Assembly: GCF_030815125.1 (NCBI RefSeq)
Contig: NZ_JAUSWH010000007.1
Location: 174,737-238,736 of the forward strand
DNA length: 64,000 nt
Direction: 5' to 3'
Origin: Allorhizobium paknamense
Lineage (GTDB): Bacteria > Pseudomonadota > Alphaproteobacteria > Rhizobiales > Rhizobiaceae
In this document: positions 51,118 to 59,615 of the stretch, piece by piece
How positions within the stretch are numbered: the first letter of the stretch is position 1
Layout of the letters: the number at the start of each line of letters is the position of its first letter
Made by a program: the position numbers and the translations under genes
Notes under the pieces: generated by a model
Told to the model about the DNA's origin: nothing
What the model saw: the letters and a program-made list of their open reading frames with translations, nothing else
The model's database searches: none

Positions 51118-51558
51118 ATGGACGCTCTCGACGAACACCTCATCACGCTGCTGCGCCACAATGGACGGCGCAGCATTTCCGATCTGGCGGCAGAAGTGGG
51201 GGCCTCGCGCGCCACGGTTCGGGCGCGGCTGGAAAAGCTGGAAAAGGATGGCATCATCCTGGGATACACGGTCATTCTGCAGGCCGATACGATCGAACTT
51301 CCGGTGCGCGGCATCATGATGATCGAGATTGAAGGCCATGTGACGAACAAGGTGGTGCGCAGCCTGAGCGGCTTCCCGGAAATCTCGGCCATTCACTCCA
51401 CCAATGGCCGCTGGGATCTGATCGTCGAATTCGGGGTGAGTTCCCTGGGGGAGTTCGACCGCGTGCTGAGCCGCGTGCGGCTGGTGCCGGGCATCAGCAA
51501 CAGCGAGACCAGCCTTATTCTCTCCACGCCGCGCAGCAGCCGGGCGCGGCTTGGATAA
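51118..51558 (+). CDS. Lrp/AsnC-family regulator of arginine catabolism
   Basis: 146 residues. N-terminal HTH (SISDLAAEVGASRATVRARL) and C-terminal RAM ligand-binding domain (about 65-140, VRGIMMIEIEGHVTNKVVRS). It is divergent from arginase-ornithine cyclodeaminase and so is the likely arginine- or ornithine-responsive activator, like ArcR/ArgR-type Lrp proteins of agrobacteria. No good ribosome site precedes the ATG; AT-rich leader or leaderless initiation is possible. Confidence 0.9.
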   Translation: MDALDEHLITLLRHNGRRSISDLAAEVGASRATVRARLEKLEKDGIILGYTVILQADTIELPVRGIMMIEIEGHVTNKVVRSLSGFPEISAIHSTNGRWDLIVEFGVSSLGEFDRVLSRVRLVPGISNSETSLILSTPRSSRARLG

Positions 51559-51573
51559 TCATCGACTGTCCGG

Positions 51574-51879
51574 TTACCGCAACTGGTCGAGCGCCACGGC
51601 GCGAACCCGGCCATTGACCGGGCTTTCACCGGCCAGAGCCCGCAATTGCGCCGCCGGCATGATCTTTTGCAGCGGTTGGGCAATAGCGTCCGGCGCCACC
51701 GGCACGCAGTCCCCGTACATCTTCAGGGAATAGCTTTCGAGCGCCTTCAGGCGATCCGGCAGTGCCGCCCGGCATTCAGCCGAATTCGTATAGCTGATGA
51801 CGGCCACCGGCTCTTTCACGCAGCTGGACTGTTCCGGGTGGCAGGCAACCACCACCATGATGGCAGCGAAACTGATCAT
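51574..51879 (-). CDS. Small exported-type protein, EcfG promoter upstream
   Basis: 101 residues from ATG 51879, with AAGGAG 7 nt upstream (the frame's first codon, TTG 51885, is less likely). The N-terminus MISFAAIMVVVACHPEQ is hydrophobic; VVVAC resembles a lipobox but there is no basic n-region, so export is uncertain. Four Cys (C15, C22, C38, C59 approximately) could pair in the periplasm. I do not recognise the family. An exact EcfG promoter match 28 nt upstream suggests stress induction. Converges on the Lrp gene. Confidence 0.75.
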   Translation of the reverse strand: MISFAAIMVVVACHPEQSSCVKEPVAVISYTNSAECRAALPDRLKALESYSLKMYGDCVPVAPDAIAQPLQKIMPAAQLRALAGESPVNGRVRAVALDQLR

Positions 51880-51906
51880 ATCCAAACTCCTTACCCTTGA
51901 CCGTGA

Positions 51907-51931
51907 AACGCAGGCTTGATCAGCCGGTTCC
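51907..51931 (-). promoter_or_regulatory. EcfG-type promoter for the small gene at 51.6 kb
   Basis: Minus-strand GGAAC (51931-51927), 16 nt, CGTT (51910-51907), followed by AAGGAG and the ATG at 51879. Confidence 0.75.
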
Positions 51932-52011
51932 GGTCAGGATGGGGAGATTGTGGGGGCGTGCACGCAATTGTGACCGGAAAGTCACAATTGCGGACAGGGA
52001 TAGAGATGATT

Positions 52012-53145
52012 TTAACGCTTGCGAAGGGCGGGGCAGTCTCCCGATGCGGCGGAATAGTCCTTGAGGAAGGGTTGCAGGCCTGCAAGCTGGGGCCGGTCGC
52101 CGCTCTTGCCCGGCTGGATGTTCAGCATTTCGCTTTCCGGCCACCAGTCGCCTGCGGACCAATAGGCCCAGCCGACCCAGCGGTCGCTGTTTTTCTCGAC
52201 GGCGGCCGTCATGCTGCGGATGGCATCGACGCAGGCCGGTGCGCCCGGCGCGCCGAATTCGCCTAGATAGCCGCGCTTGCCGTTCTTGCGCAGCCAGCGG
52301 GTGACGTTGTCGATGGCTGCCACGGCATCGGCAGCGCGGCTGCAATTGTCATGGGTGCCGGAAAAATCCTCGTCGAAATACTGGTGCACCTCATAGGCGT
52401 AATTGTTGCCGGGATCTTTCACGCCCAGCATGATCACGCCATTGGCGCCGCCATAGCTCTCGCTTTCCCAGCTATGGGCGCCCGTCCACGAAACGCCCGG
52501 CACGAGGATGAGGTTTTTGGCGCCGGTAGCGCGGATTGCGGCAATGGCGCCATTGGCCGCTGCCAGCCATTGGCTGGCCGGCATGTCGAACGGCTCGTTC
52601 ATCAGGCCGAAGACGATGGCCGGATCATTGGCATAATGCTCCGCCAGCCTTCCCCAGAAATCGGCGAAGACCTCCACCGGTACATCGGCGGTGTTGACCT
52701 GCTTGCCATAGTAGATGCCGAAATTATGCGGATCGAGAATGATCCGCATGCGCTGGCTTTTCAAGGATTTGATCGTTGCGTCCAGCCGCTGCAACTCCTC
52801 CTCCGCCAGGTCCTTGCCCGGTTCCGGCTGCAAATGCTCCCAGCGAAAGGGCAGACGGGCGGAGTTGAATCCCTTTTCCGCGAAATAGCGGATGGTCGCC
52901 TCGCTCGGATAGGCATAGTCCTTGAACGGCTTGCCGCCGACATCGCCGAATTCTGCGCCCGAAAGATTGACCCCGCGAAAACACGCCTCTGCCGCCTGAA
53001 CCGGCGTGACGCAGGCGGCAAGGGCTGCCAGTAGCCAGGAAAAGCGACGGGCGAGCGTTTTTCCGTGCTTCATCGAACCACGGAAAACCGGGTCCCACTT
53101 TTCCTGGAAACACTCTAGGCCTGCGGCACAAGGCTTCTGAGGCAT
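52012..53145 (-). CDS. GH5-family endoglucanase, exported
   Basis: 377 residues from ATG 53145, which has a strong ribosome site (GGAAAGGAAGGAAC); starting at ATG 53073 gives 353 residues without one. The signal helix RRFSWLLAALAACVTPVQA lies at about residues 34-52. The GH5 barrel follows: RLPFRWEHLQPEPG, acid/base Glu in GLMNEPFD, HQYFDEDFSG, and nucleophile Glu in YLGEFGAPG. Endo-beta-1,4-glucanases of this type cut cellulose or beta-glucan. Residues about 10-22 are encoded by family A repeat A5, so the N-terminus appears altered by a repeat insertion. No cellulose synthase genes are adjacent. Confidence 0.87.
   Translation of the reverse strand: MPQKPCAAGLECFQEKWDPVFRGSMKHGKTLARRFSWLLAALAACVTPVQAAEACFRGVNLSGAEFGDVGGKPFKDYAYPSEATIRYFAEKGFNSARLPFRWEHLQPEPGKDLAEEELQRLDATIKSLKSQRMRIILDPHNFGIYYGKQVNTADVPVEVFADFWGRLAEHYANDPAIVFGLMNEPFDMPASQWLAAANGAIAAIRATGAKNLILVPGVSWTGAHSWESESYGGANGVIMLGVKDPGNNYAYEVHQYFDEDFSGTHDNCSRAADAVAAIDNVTRWLRKNGKRGYLGEFGAPGAPACVDAIRSMTAAVEKNSDRWVGWAYWSAGDWWPESEMLNIQPGKSGDRPQLAGLQPFLKDYSAASGDCPALRKR
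53079..53117. repeat. Family A repeat remnant (A5) inside the GH5 5' end
   Basis: On the minus strand it reads AGAGTGTTTCCAGGAAAAGT then GGGACCCGGTTTTCCGTGG, matching the family A half-element. It is in frame with and upstream of the signal peptide of the GH5 protein. Confidence 0.7.
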
Positions 53146-53408
53146 GTTCCTTCCTTTCCGCTGTCCTGGAGTTGGACAACAGATAGTGCATTTCAAGGAA
53201 AAGTATAATACCCGCGCCTGTCTTCTCAAACCCTCATGCATATGCCGTCCTCATCGGTAAATGGGGTGCCCTGGATCGGCGTCATGGCGGAACTCGGCTT
53301 GAAAAAGCCGCTCCAGAGCGGATGACAAACCGCAACTCTCCGTAATTTCCCTTAAGGATCGGGGGCGGTTGGCCCGAAACGCTTTGCGGATCATTCCTAT
53401 CCCGATTA

Positions 53409-53475
53409 TAGAGCATTGCCCCGAGAAAAGTGCAGGCGCTGTTTTCCGTCCGGAAATGCATAAAAACAAAGGGTT
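53409..53475. repeat. Family A repeat (A6) upstream of purU
   Basis: TAGAGCATTGCCCCGAGAAA ... CTGTTTTCCGTCCGGAAATG ... TAAAAACAAA, a standard family A copy. It lies in the 405-nt gap between GH5 and purU (53146-53550), in which I see no gene or other clear signal. Confidence 0.8.
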
Positions 53476-53550
53476 ATCGTGATCCGAAACCTGCGGCGGT
53501 TTCCGGATCGAAGGTGTGGCCGAGCCGCGAGGCCCGTAGAGGATAATGGT

Positions 53551-54435
53551 ATGACGAGCTATGTTTTGACGGTAACCTGCCCTTCGACGCGCGGCATTGT
53601 GGCGGCGATTTCCGGCTATCTGACGGAGAAGGGCTGCAACATCGTCGATTCATCGCAATTCGACGATCTCGGCACCGGCAAATTCTTCATGCGCGTCAGC
53701 TTCATCTCGGAAGAAGGCGTTGTCCGCGAGGAACTGGTGAAGGGCTTCGAGCCGATTGCCAAAAAATTTGCGATGGACGTGGACTTCCACGATGCCAGCC
53801 AGCGCATGAAGGTGCTGCTGATGGTCTCGCGCTTTGGCCACTGCCTGAACGATCTGCTCTATCGCTGGAAGATCGGCGCGCTGCCCATCGAGATCGTCGG
53901 CGTCGTCTCCAACCATTTCGACTATCAGAAGGTGGTGGTGAACCACGACATTCCCTTCCACCACATCAAGGTGACGAAGGAAAACAAGCCGCAGGCGGAA
54001 GCGCAGCTGATGGACGTGGTGGAGCAGACCGGCACGGAGCTAGTTGTTCTGGCACGTTACATGCAGGTGCTGTCGGATGATCTGTGCAAGAAGATGTCGG
54101 GCCGGATCATCAATATCCACCACTCCTTCCTGCCAAGCTTCAAGGGGGCAAACCCCTACAAGCAGGCCTATGAGCGCGGCGTAAAGCTGATCGGTGCGAC
54201 GGCGCATTACGTCACCGCCGATCTCGATGAAGGCCCGATCATCGAGCAGGATGTGGCGCGCATTACGCACGCGCAATCGGCGGAGGATTACGTCTCCATC
54301 GGCCGCGATGTCGAGGCGCAGGTGCTGGCGCGCGCCATCCATGCGCATATCCATCACCGCACCTTCATCAATGGCAACCGCACCGTGGTCTTCCCGGCCA
54401 GCCCCGGGTCTTACGCTTCGGAACGGATGGGCTGA
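53551..54435 (+). CDS. purU: Formyltetrahydrofolate deformylase
   Basis: 294 residues. An N-terminal ACT domain (YVLTVTCPSTRGIVAAISGY) is followed by a formyltransferase-like domain with the active-site segments NIHHSFLPSFKGANPY and GATAHYVTADLDEGPIIEQD. It hydrolyses 10-formyl-THF to formate and THF, balancing one-carbon pools. AGAGGATAATGGT precedes ATG 53551. Monocistronic here. Confidence 0.95.
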   Translation: MTSYVLTVTCPSTRGIVAAISGYLTEKGCNIVDSSQFDDLGTGKFFMRVSFISEEGVVREELVKGFEPIAKKFAMDVDFHDASQRMKVLLMVSRFGHCLNDLLYRWKIGALPIEIVGVVSNHFDYQKVVVNHDIPFHHIKVTKENKPQAEAQLMDVVEQTGTELVVLARYMQVLSDDLCKKMSGRIINIHHSFLPSFKGANPYKQAYERGVKLIGATAHYVTADLDEGPIIEQDVARITHAQSAEDYVSIGRDVEAQVLARAIHAHIHHRTFINGNRTVVFPASPGSYASERMG

Positions 54436-54675
54436 GCGGGGGCATTTTTGCCTTTTGCGCCCTTTCGACATGGTCATTGGACGATAATCCACAGAAAAAT
54501 CAAGGATTCCGACCGCTCTTGACGCCCGGGATGGACGGCGATTGACTCTTTGATAAGCTTCCGCTGTTTTGATTTCGGGGAGGCGACGGCAATTCTGAGT
54601 CGAAAGCCTCCCTTGTTATGCGCCTGTAGCGGAGACTGTGCCTGTCTTCGCCATGCGCCATGAGGAGAGGCAGCC

Positions 54676-57594
54676 ATGTCGGAAACGGCTCTGTTCCAGC
54701 GGACTGAACTGCCGCGCCCGGAGGTGAGCCTTGAGCAGGCCGCCGCAATTGCCAGGACGCATTACGGCCTGAGCGGCACGGTGCGTGAACTGGGCAGCCA
54801 GCAGGACCGTAATTTTCTGATCGAGGCGGGGGGCAAGCGCTTTGTCCTGAAAATCTGCCGCGCGGATTATGCGCTGGCCGAACTCGAAGCGCAGAATGCG
54901 GCGCTTAAACATCTGGCCGAGATGACGGATGCGCCGCAGGCGCCGCTGCCGATTTCCGCGCTGTCGGGCGAGGATATTGTCGAGGCTCAGCTGGATGAGG
55001 CGGCCTATCACGTCCGGCTTCTGGAGTTTCTGGAGGGCGAGCCGCTGACCCGGCGGAAATATCTGCCGGTCGAAACCGTGGCGGCGCTGGGGGCATTGTC
55101 GGCCCGGCTTTCGCTCGCCCTTGGCGATTTTGAACATCCGGGCCTCGAAAGGGACCTGCAATGGGATCTGCGCCATGCGGGACCGGTGGCGCTGCATCTG
55201 CTGACATCGGTCAGCGATCAGAAGCGCCGCGATGACGTGGCCAAGGCGATGATCGTCGCCATGCGCCATCTGAAACCGCTGATTCCGGATCTGCGCGTTC
55301 AGGCCACCCATCACGACCTGACGGATGATAATGTCGTGGCTGAGGTCGCTGAGGATGGCCGGTTGATGCCCGTCGGGGTCATCGATTTCGGCGATCTCAC
55401 CGCAAGCTGGCTGGTGGCGGATCTGGCCATCACCTGTTCAGCGCTGCTGCATCATGCCGATGGCGACCCCTTTTATGTGCTGCCTGCCGTACAGGCTTTT
55501 CACGCGCTGCAGCCGCTGACGGAAACCGAGCGCAAGGCGTTGTGGCCGCTGGTCGTTTCTCGGGCAGCGGTGCTGGTGGCCAGCAGCGAGCAGCAACTGG
55601 CCATCGATCCCGACAATGACTATATTCGCGGCAATGTCGAGCATGAGCGGGAAATCTTCACTGTCGCCACTTCCATTCCCTTTTCGGTCATGGAGGCCGC
55701 CATTCTCTCCGCCACCGGCTATGAATGGCCCGAAGAGCGGCCGGTCATGGGCCGTCTGTTGCCGGATATCGATCCGGCTAGCGTCAATCTGACCGATCTT
55801 TCCACCCTCAGCCCGGATTTTCTCGAGGATGACTGGGCCGATCCGCAGATCGACTGGAAGCTTCTGGCCAAGGCCGCCACGGTGACGGGTGTCGCCGCCA
55901 CCCGCTACGGCGAACATCGCCTTTCCTATACGCGGCTTCTGTCGCCACAGCCGCCCGCAAGCTTTGCCCTGCATGTGGATGCCTGCCTGCCCGGCGGCGC
56001 ACGCGCCGTGGTGCCTTTCGATTGCGTGCTGAAGCGCACCAGCCAGCATATCATTCTGCAATCCGCCGATCTCGCCTTGCATATCCATGGCCTGGATTGC
56101 GACCTGGAAGAGGGCGCTGAGCTTGCGGCGGGCGATGACCTTGGCCGCATTGCCGGGGCGGAAGGCGCTGTCGGCGGCCTGCGACTCCAGCTTTGCAGCG
56201 ATCTCGATCTGGTGCCGCCGCTCTTTGCCCGGCCCGATCATGCCAGCGCCTGGGCACGGGTCTGCCTTTCACCGGCAGCACTCTTCGGGGTGGATCTCGA
56301 TGCTGCCGCCGAGGATGCCGCCGCGCTGCTTGCCCGGCGCAAGCGGCATTTCGCCAGCCCGCAGAAACACTATTACCGGGAGCCGCCGCGCATCGAACGC
56401 GGTTTTCGCGAACATCTCTTCGACATGACGGGCCGCGCCTATCTGGACATGGTCAATAATGTCGCAACCGTAGGCCATGGCCACCCCCGTCTCGCCAATG
56501 CCGCCTGGCGGCAATGGTCGCTGCTCAACACCAATTCCCGCTTCCATTACGGTGCGATTGCCGATTTCTCCGAACGGCTGGCGGCACTGGCGCCGGAGGG
56601 ACTGGATACGGTCTTTCTGGTCAATAGCGGTTCGGAAGCGGTGGATCTCGCCATCCGCCTGGCCTGGGCGGCCACCGGACGGCGCAATGTGGTGAGCCTG
56701 CTGGAGGCCTATCACGGCTGGACGGTGGCCAGCGATGCCGTTTCCACCTCGCTGGCCGATAATCCGCAGGCGCTGGAAACCCGGCCCGACTGGGTCCATC
56801 CAGTGCTGTCACCCAATGCCTTCCGGGGCCGCCATCGCGGGCCGGATGCCGGGGCAGCCTATGCGGCTGCAGTGGAGGAAAAGCTGGCCGCGCTCGAACA
56901 GGCGCCGCCTGCCGCCTTCATTGCCGAAAGTATTTTCGGCAATGCCGGTGGCGTGCTGTTGCCGGAGGGATATCTGCCGCGCGTCTATGACGCGGTGCGG
57001 GCCGCAGGCGGGCTTTGCATCGCCGATGAGGTGCAGGTGGGCTATGGCCGGCTCGGCCACTTTTTCTGGGGCTTCGAGCAGCAGGGCGTGGTGCCGGATA
57101 TCATCACCATCGCCAAGGGCATGGGCAATGGCCAGCCGCTGGGGGCGGTCATCACCACCCGCGCCATTGCCGACGCGCTGGAGCAGGAGGGCTATTTCTT
57201 CTCTTCATCCGGGGCAAGCCCGGTCAGCTGCGCCATCGGCATGACGGTGCTGGACATCATGCGTGACGAGGCGCTGCAGGACAATGCCCGCGATGTGGGC
57301 GATTTCCTGCGCGACAAACTGGTGGAACTCACCGAAATCCATCCGCTTGCCGGGGCCGTGCATGGCATGGGGCTCTATCTCGGCCTGGAACTGGTGCGTG
57401 ACCGGGACACGCTGGAGCCGGCCACGGCGGAAACCGTCGCCATCTGCCACAGATTGCTGGATTTCGGCGTGATCATGCAGCCAACCGGAGACCATCTCAA
57501 CGTGCTGAAGATCAAGCCGCCGCTCTGCCTCTCCTATGAGAGTGCCGCCTATTTCGTGCAGATGCTGGACCGGGTGCTGAGCGAAGGGTGGTGA
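54676..57594 (+). CDS. Three-domain fusion: APH-type kinase, M23-like domain, class III aminotransferase-fold enzyme
   Basis: 972 residues. Residues about 15-300 are a small-molecule kinase of aminoglycoside-phosphotransferase fold (Brenner loop HHDLTDDN at about 212-219, metal loop IDFGD). About 410-560 resemble the M23/lysostaphin duplicated-hybrid domain, but the HxH and HxxxD zinc motifs are not obvious, so it may be non-catalytic. About 575-970 are a class III PLP enzyme, with LysPLP K814 in TIAKGMGNG. Related pairs in animals (hydroxylysine kinase and phosphohydroxylysine phospho-lyase) phosphorylate an amino alcohol and then eliminate phosphate; this single protein may do both steps. 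GAGGAGAGG precedes the ATG. Confidence 0.88.
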   Translation: MSETALFQRTELPRPEVSLEQAAAIARTHYGLSGTVRELGSQQDRNFLIEAGGKRFVLKICRADYALAELEAQNAALKHLAEMTDAPQAPLPISALSGEDIVEAQLDEAAYHVRLLEFLEGEPLTRRKYLPVETVAALGALSARLSLALGDFEHPGLERDLQWDLRHAGPVALHLLTSVSDQKRRDDVAKAMIVAMRHLKPLIPDLRVQATHHDLTDDNVVAEVAEDGRLMPVGVIDFGDLTASWLVADLAITCSALLHHADGDPFYVLPAVQAFHALQPLTETERKALWPLVVSRAAVLVASSEQQLAIDPDNDYIRGNVEHEREIFTVATSIPFSVMEAAILSATGYEWPEERPVMGRLLPDIDPASVNLTDLSTLSPDFLEDDWADPQIDWKLLAKAATVTGVAATRYGEHRLSYTRLLSPQPPASFALHVDACLPGGARAVVPFDCVLKRTSQHIILQSADLALHIHGLDCDLEEGAELAAGDDLGRIAGAEGAVGGLRLQLCSDLDLVPPLFARPDHASAWARVCLSPAALFGVDLDAAAEDAAALLARRKRHFASPQKHYYREPPRIERGFREHLFDMTGRAYLDMVNNVATVGHGHPRLANAAWRQWSLLNTNSRFHYGAIADFSERLAALAPEGLDTVFLVNSGSEAVDLAIRLAWAATGRRNVVSLLEAYHGWTVASDAVSTSLADNPQALETRPDWVHPVLSPNAFRGRHRGPDAGAAYAAAVEEKLAALEQAPPAAFIAESIFGNAGGVLLPEGYLPRVYDAVRAAGGLCIADEVQVGYGRLGHFFWGFEQQGVVPDIITIAKGMGNGQPLGAVITTRAIADALEQEGYFFSSSGASPVSCAIGMTVLDIMRDEALQDNARDVGDFLRDKLVELTEIHPLAGAVHGMGLYLGLELVRDRDTLEPATAETVAICHRLLDFGVIMQPTGDHLNVLKIKPPLCLSYESAAYFVQMLDRVLSEGW

Positions 57595-57611
57595 GCGGGC
57601 TTTCCGCTCTC

Positions 57612-57848
57612 TCAGAAGGCCGTAAAAGTCATGGTGGTCAGCGAGCGGACGATGCCGGGGATTGCGGTGATCTTCTCGTTGACGAATTTGCCGATATCCT
57701 GACCTTCCTCGAGATAGACCTTCATCAGCAGGTCGTATTCGCCGGAGGTGGAATAAAGCTCGGAGACGATTTCGGCCTTGTAGATGGCGTCCGCCACCTC
57801 ATAGGTCTTGCCTGGAACGCATTGCAGCTGCACGAAAATCGGTTTCAT
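57612..57848 (-). CDS. Stand-alone Lrp/AsnC ligand-binding (RAM) domain protein
   Basis: 78 residues (MKPIFVQLQCVPGKTYEVAD ... GEYDLLMKVYLEEGQDIGKF) forming one beta-alpha-beta-beta-alpha-beta RAM domain with no DNA-binding part. Such small Lrp-like proteins bind amino acids and may modulate full-length Lrp proteins. ATG 57848 was taken, with 57857 possible. It converges on the kinase/PLP fusion gene 17 nt away. Confidence 0.88.
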   Translation of the reverse strand: MKPIFVQLQCVPGKTYEVADAIYKAEIVSELYSTSGEYDLLMKVYLEEGQDIGKFVNEKITAIPGIVRSLTTMTFTAF

Positions 57849-58070
57849 CACGTCCATCCCGGATTTGCTTTGCCCCTGACTATAACAGAGGCTCGCCCGG
57901 ATCAATTGCCGATCCCTCATCGATATACAGCATAGGGCCGCGCATGTGAGCGTGATAAGGTCATGCTTGCCGGGAATGAGGTCTTGAGAAAATATCGGTA
58001 TTTCGGGAGGTTTTCCCGGGTTACGATGATCTTGACTGTAAGAACCGGAATGATCGGTGCAGTCTCACGC

Positions 58071-58179
58071 TCTAAAGCACGTTGCGGCTTATCAGCCTCA
58101 TGCAACGTGCTTTACATTCTTGTTTTAACGCATGTCGTTCTCGCAAAACCGCTGCACACTTTTGCGCGACATGCTCTAA
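58071..58179. repeat. Diverged family A repeat with hairpin (A7)
   Basis: Stem AAAGCACGTTGC (58074-58085) / GCAACGTGCTTT (58102-58113), followed by a reversed core ending CGCGACATGCTCTAA. It fills the second half of the 344-nt divergent gap 57849-58192 and ends 14 nt before the FAD gene, leaving little room for an own promoter downstream. The first half of the gap has no clear signal. Confidence 0.65.
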
Positions 58180-58192
58180 CCGGACATCACAC

Positions 58193-59476
58193 ATGCTGAA
58201 CGACCCGCGCTCCCATGGTCTTTGGGAAAAAACCGCTCCCGCAGCACCTGCTACCGCTCCGCTGAGCGGGGATGTCACGGCGGATGTCGCCATTGTCGGT
58301 GGCGGCTATACCGGGCTTTCGGCAGCCCTGCATCTGGCTGAAGCCGGCAGCCGCGTCGTACTGCTGGAGGCGGTGGAGATCGGCTTTGGCGGGGCGGGCC
58401 GCAATGTCGGGCTGATCAATGCCGGCATGTGGGTGATGCCGGATGATCTGCCGGGCGTGCTGGGGCCGGTGCATGGAGAGCGGCTGCTTGAGCTTCTGGG
58501 CAATGGTCCCGCCGTGGTCATGGACCTGATCCGCAGGCATGACATTGCCTGCGAACTGGAAACCCAGGGCACGCTGCATTGCGCCGTGGGCGCGGTCGGG
58601 CTGAAGGAAATCGAGTCGCGGGCCGCGCAATGGGCCAGGCGCGGCGCGCCGGTGCAGGTGCTCGATGCCGAGGAAACCGCCCGGCGCATCGGCACCAACC
58701 GTTACAGCGGTTCGCTGCTGGATCTGCGCGCCGGGACATTACAACCGCTTGCCTATGCACGCGGGCTGGCGCGGGCGGCCATCGCCGCAGGTGCCACGCT
58801 GCATACCGCAAGCCCGGTGACGGGCTGCGAGGAGCAGAACGGGCAATGGCGTTTGACCACCGCGCGCGGGAGCCTGACTGCGCCGCGGGTGATCGTTGCC
58901 ACCGATGCCTTCAGCCATGGCCCCTGGGAGAGCGTGCGCCGGGAACAGGTGCGGCTTCCCTATTTCAACTTCGCCACCAAGCCCCTGGGCGACAATCTGC
59001 GCAAGGCCGTGCTGCCCAACCGTGAAGGCTGCTGGGATACCAAGGATGTGCTCTCTTCCTTCCGCATGGACAAGGCGGGCCGGCTGGTCTTCGGCAGCGT
59101 CGGCGCGCTGCGCAATAGCGGTACGGCCATTCATCGCAACTGGGCGCGGCGCAGCCTTGCGAAGCTTTTTCCGCAATTGGGCGAGGTGGAATTCGAAAGC
59201 GAATGGTATGGCTGGATCGGCATGACCGACAATGCCCTGCCGCGCTTTCACCGCTTCGCACCGGGCGTCATCGGTTTTTCCGGTTATAATGGCCGGGGTA
59301 TTGCGCCGGGCACCGTCTTCGGCAAGCAGCTTGCCGCGCATCTTCTCGGCGAAATCAGCGAGGAGGACCTGGCGCTGCCGGTCACCGATCTACAGGAACC
59401 GGCGCTGCGCCCCTTGAAGGAAGCCTGGTATGAGGCAGGCGCGCAGCTTGCCCATCTGGCCGATGCAAGATTTTAG
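58193..59476 (+). CDS. FAD-dependent oxidoreductase of the DAO/PuuB family
   Basis: 427 residues. The N-terminal FAD dinucleotide loop is VAIVGGGYTGLSAALHLAEA (about residue 27), followed by GGAGRNVGLINAGMWVMP and the C-terminal GYNGRGIAPGTVFGKQLA typical of gamma-glutamylputrescine oxidase/OrdL-like enzymes. It should oxidise an amine or amino acid with release of H2O2. It is near, though not in an operon with, the kinase/PLP fusion. No clear ribosome site precedes ATG 58193 because repeat A7 ends just upstream; the longer frame to 58082 lies in the repeat. Confidence 0.87.
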   Translation: MLNDPRSHGLWEKTAPAAPATAPLSGDVTADVAIVGGGYTGLSAALHLAEAGSRVVLLEAVEIGFGGAGRNVGLINAGMWVMPDDLPGVLGPVHGERLLELLGNGPAVVMDLIRRHDIACELETQGTLHCAVGAVGLKEIESRAAQWARRGAPVQVLDAEETARRIGTNRYSGSLLDLRAGTLQPLAYARGLARAAIAAGATLHTASPVTGCEEQNGQWRLTTARGSLTAPRVIVATDAFSHGPWESVRREQVRLPYFNFATKPLGDNLRKAVLPNREGCWDTKDVLSSFRMDKAGRLVFGSVGALRNSGTAIHRNWARRSLAKLFPQLGEVEFESEWYGWIGMTDNALPRFHRFAPGVIGFSGYNGRGIAPGTVFGKQLAAHLLGEISEEDLALPVTDLQEPALRPLKEAWYEAGAQLAHLADARF

Positions 59477-59522
59477 AGCATAATCCGACCGGAGTGAAAC
59501 GAGGATCGGCAAGATTATGCTC
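59476..59522 (+). terminator. Hairpin after the FAD oxidoreductase gene (A8)
   Basis: GAGCATAATC (59476-59485) pairs with GATTATGCTC (59513-59522); the stem starts at the last base of the stop codon. The AGAGCAT end resembles family A elements. Confidence 0.6.
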
Positions 59523-59615
59523 CAAAACTAGGGCTTTAGGGTGAGCGACATGCTGGGGACGCGGTGACAGGATAGGGATCTGTGCTTTCGATAAGTGCTG
59601 CCCTATCTTCCCAGA

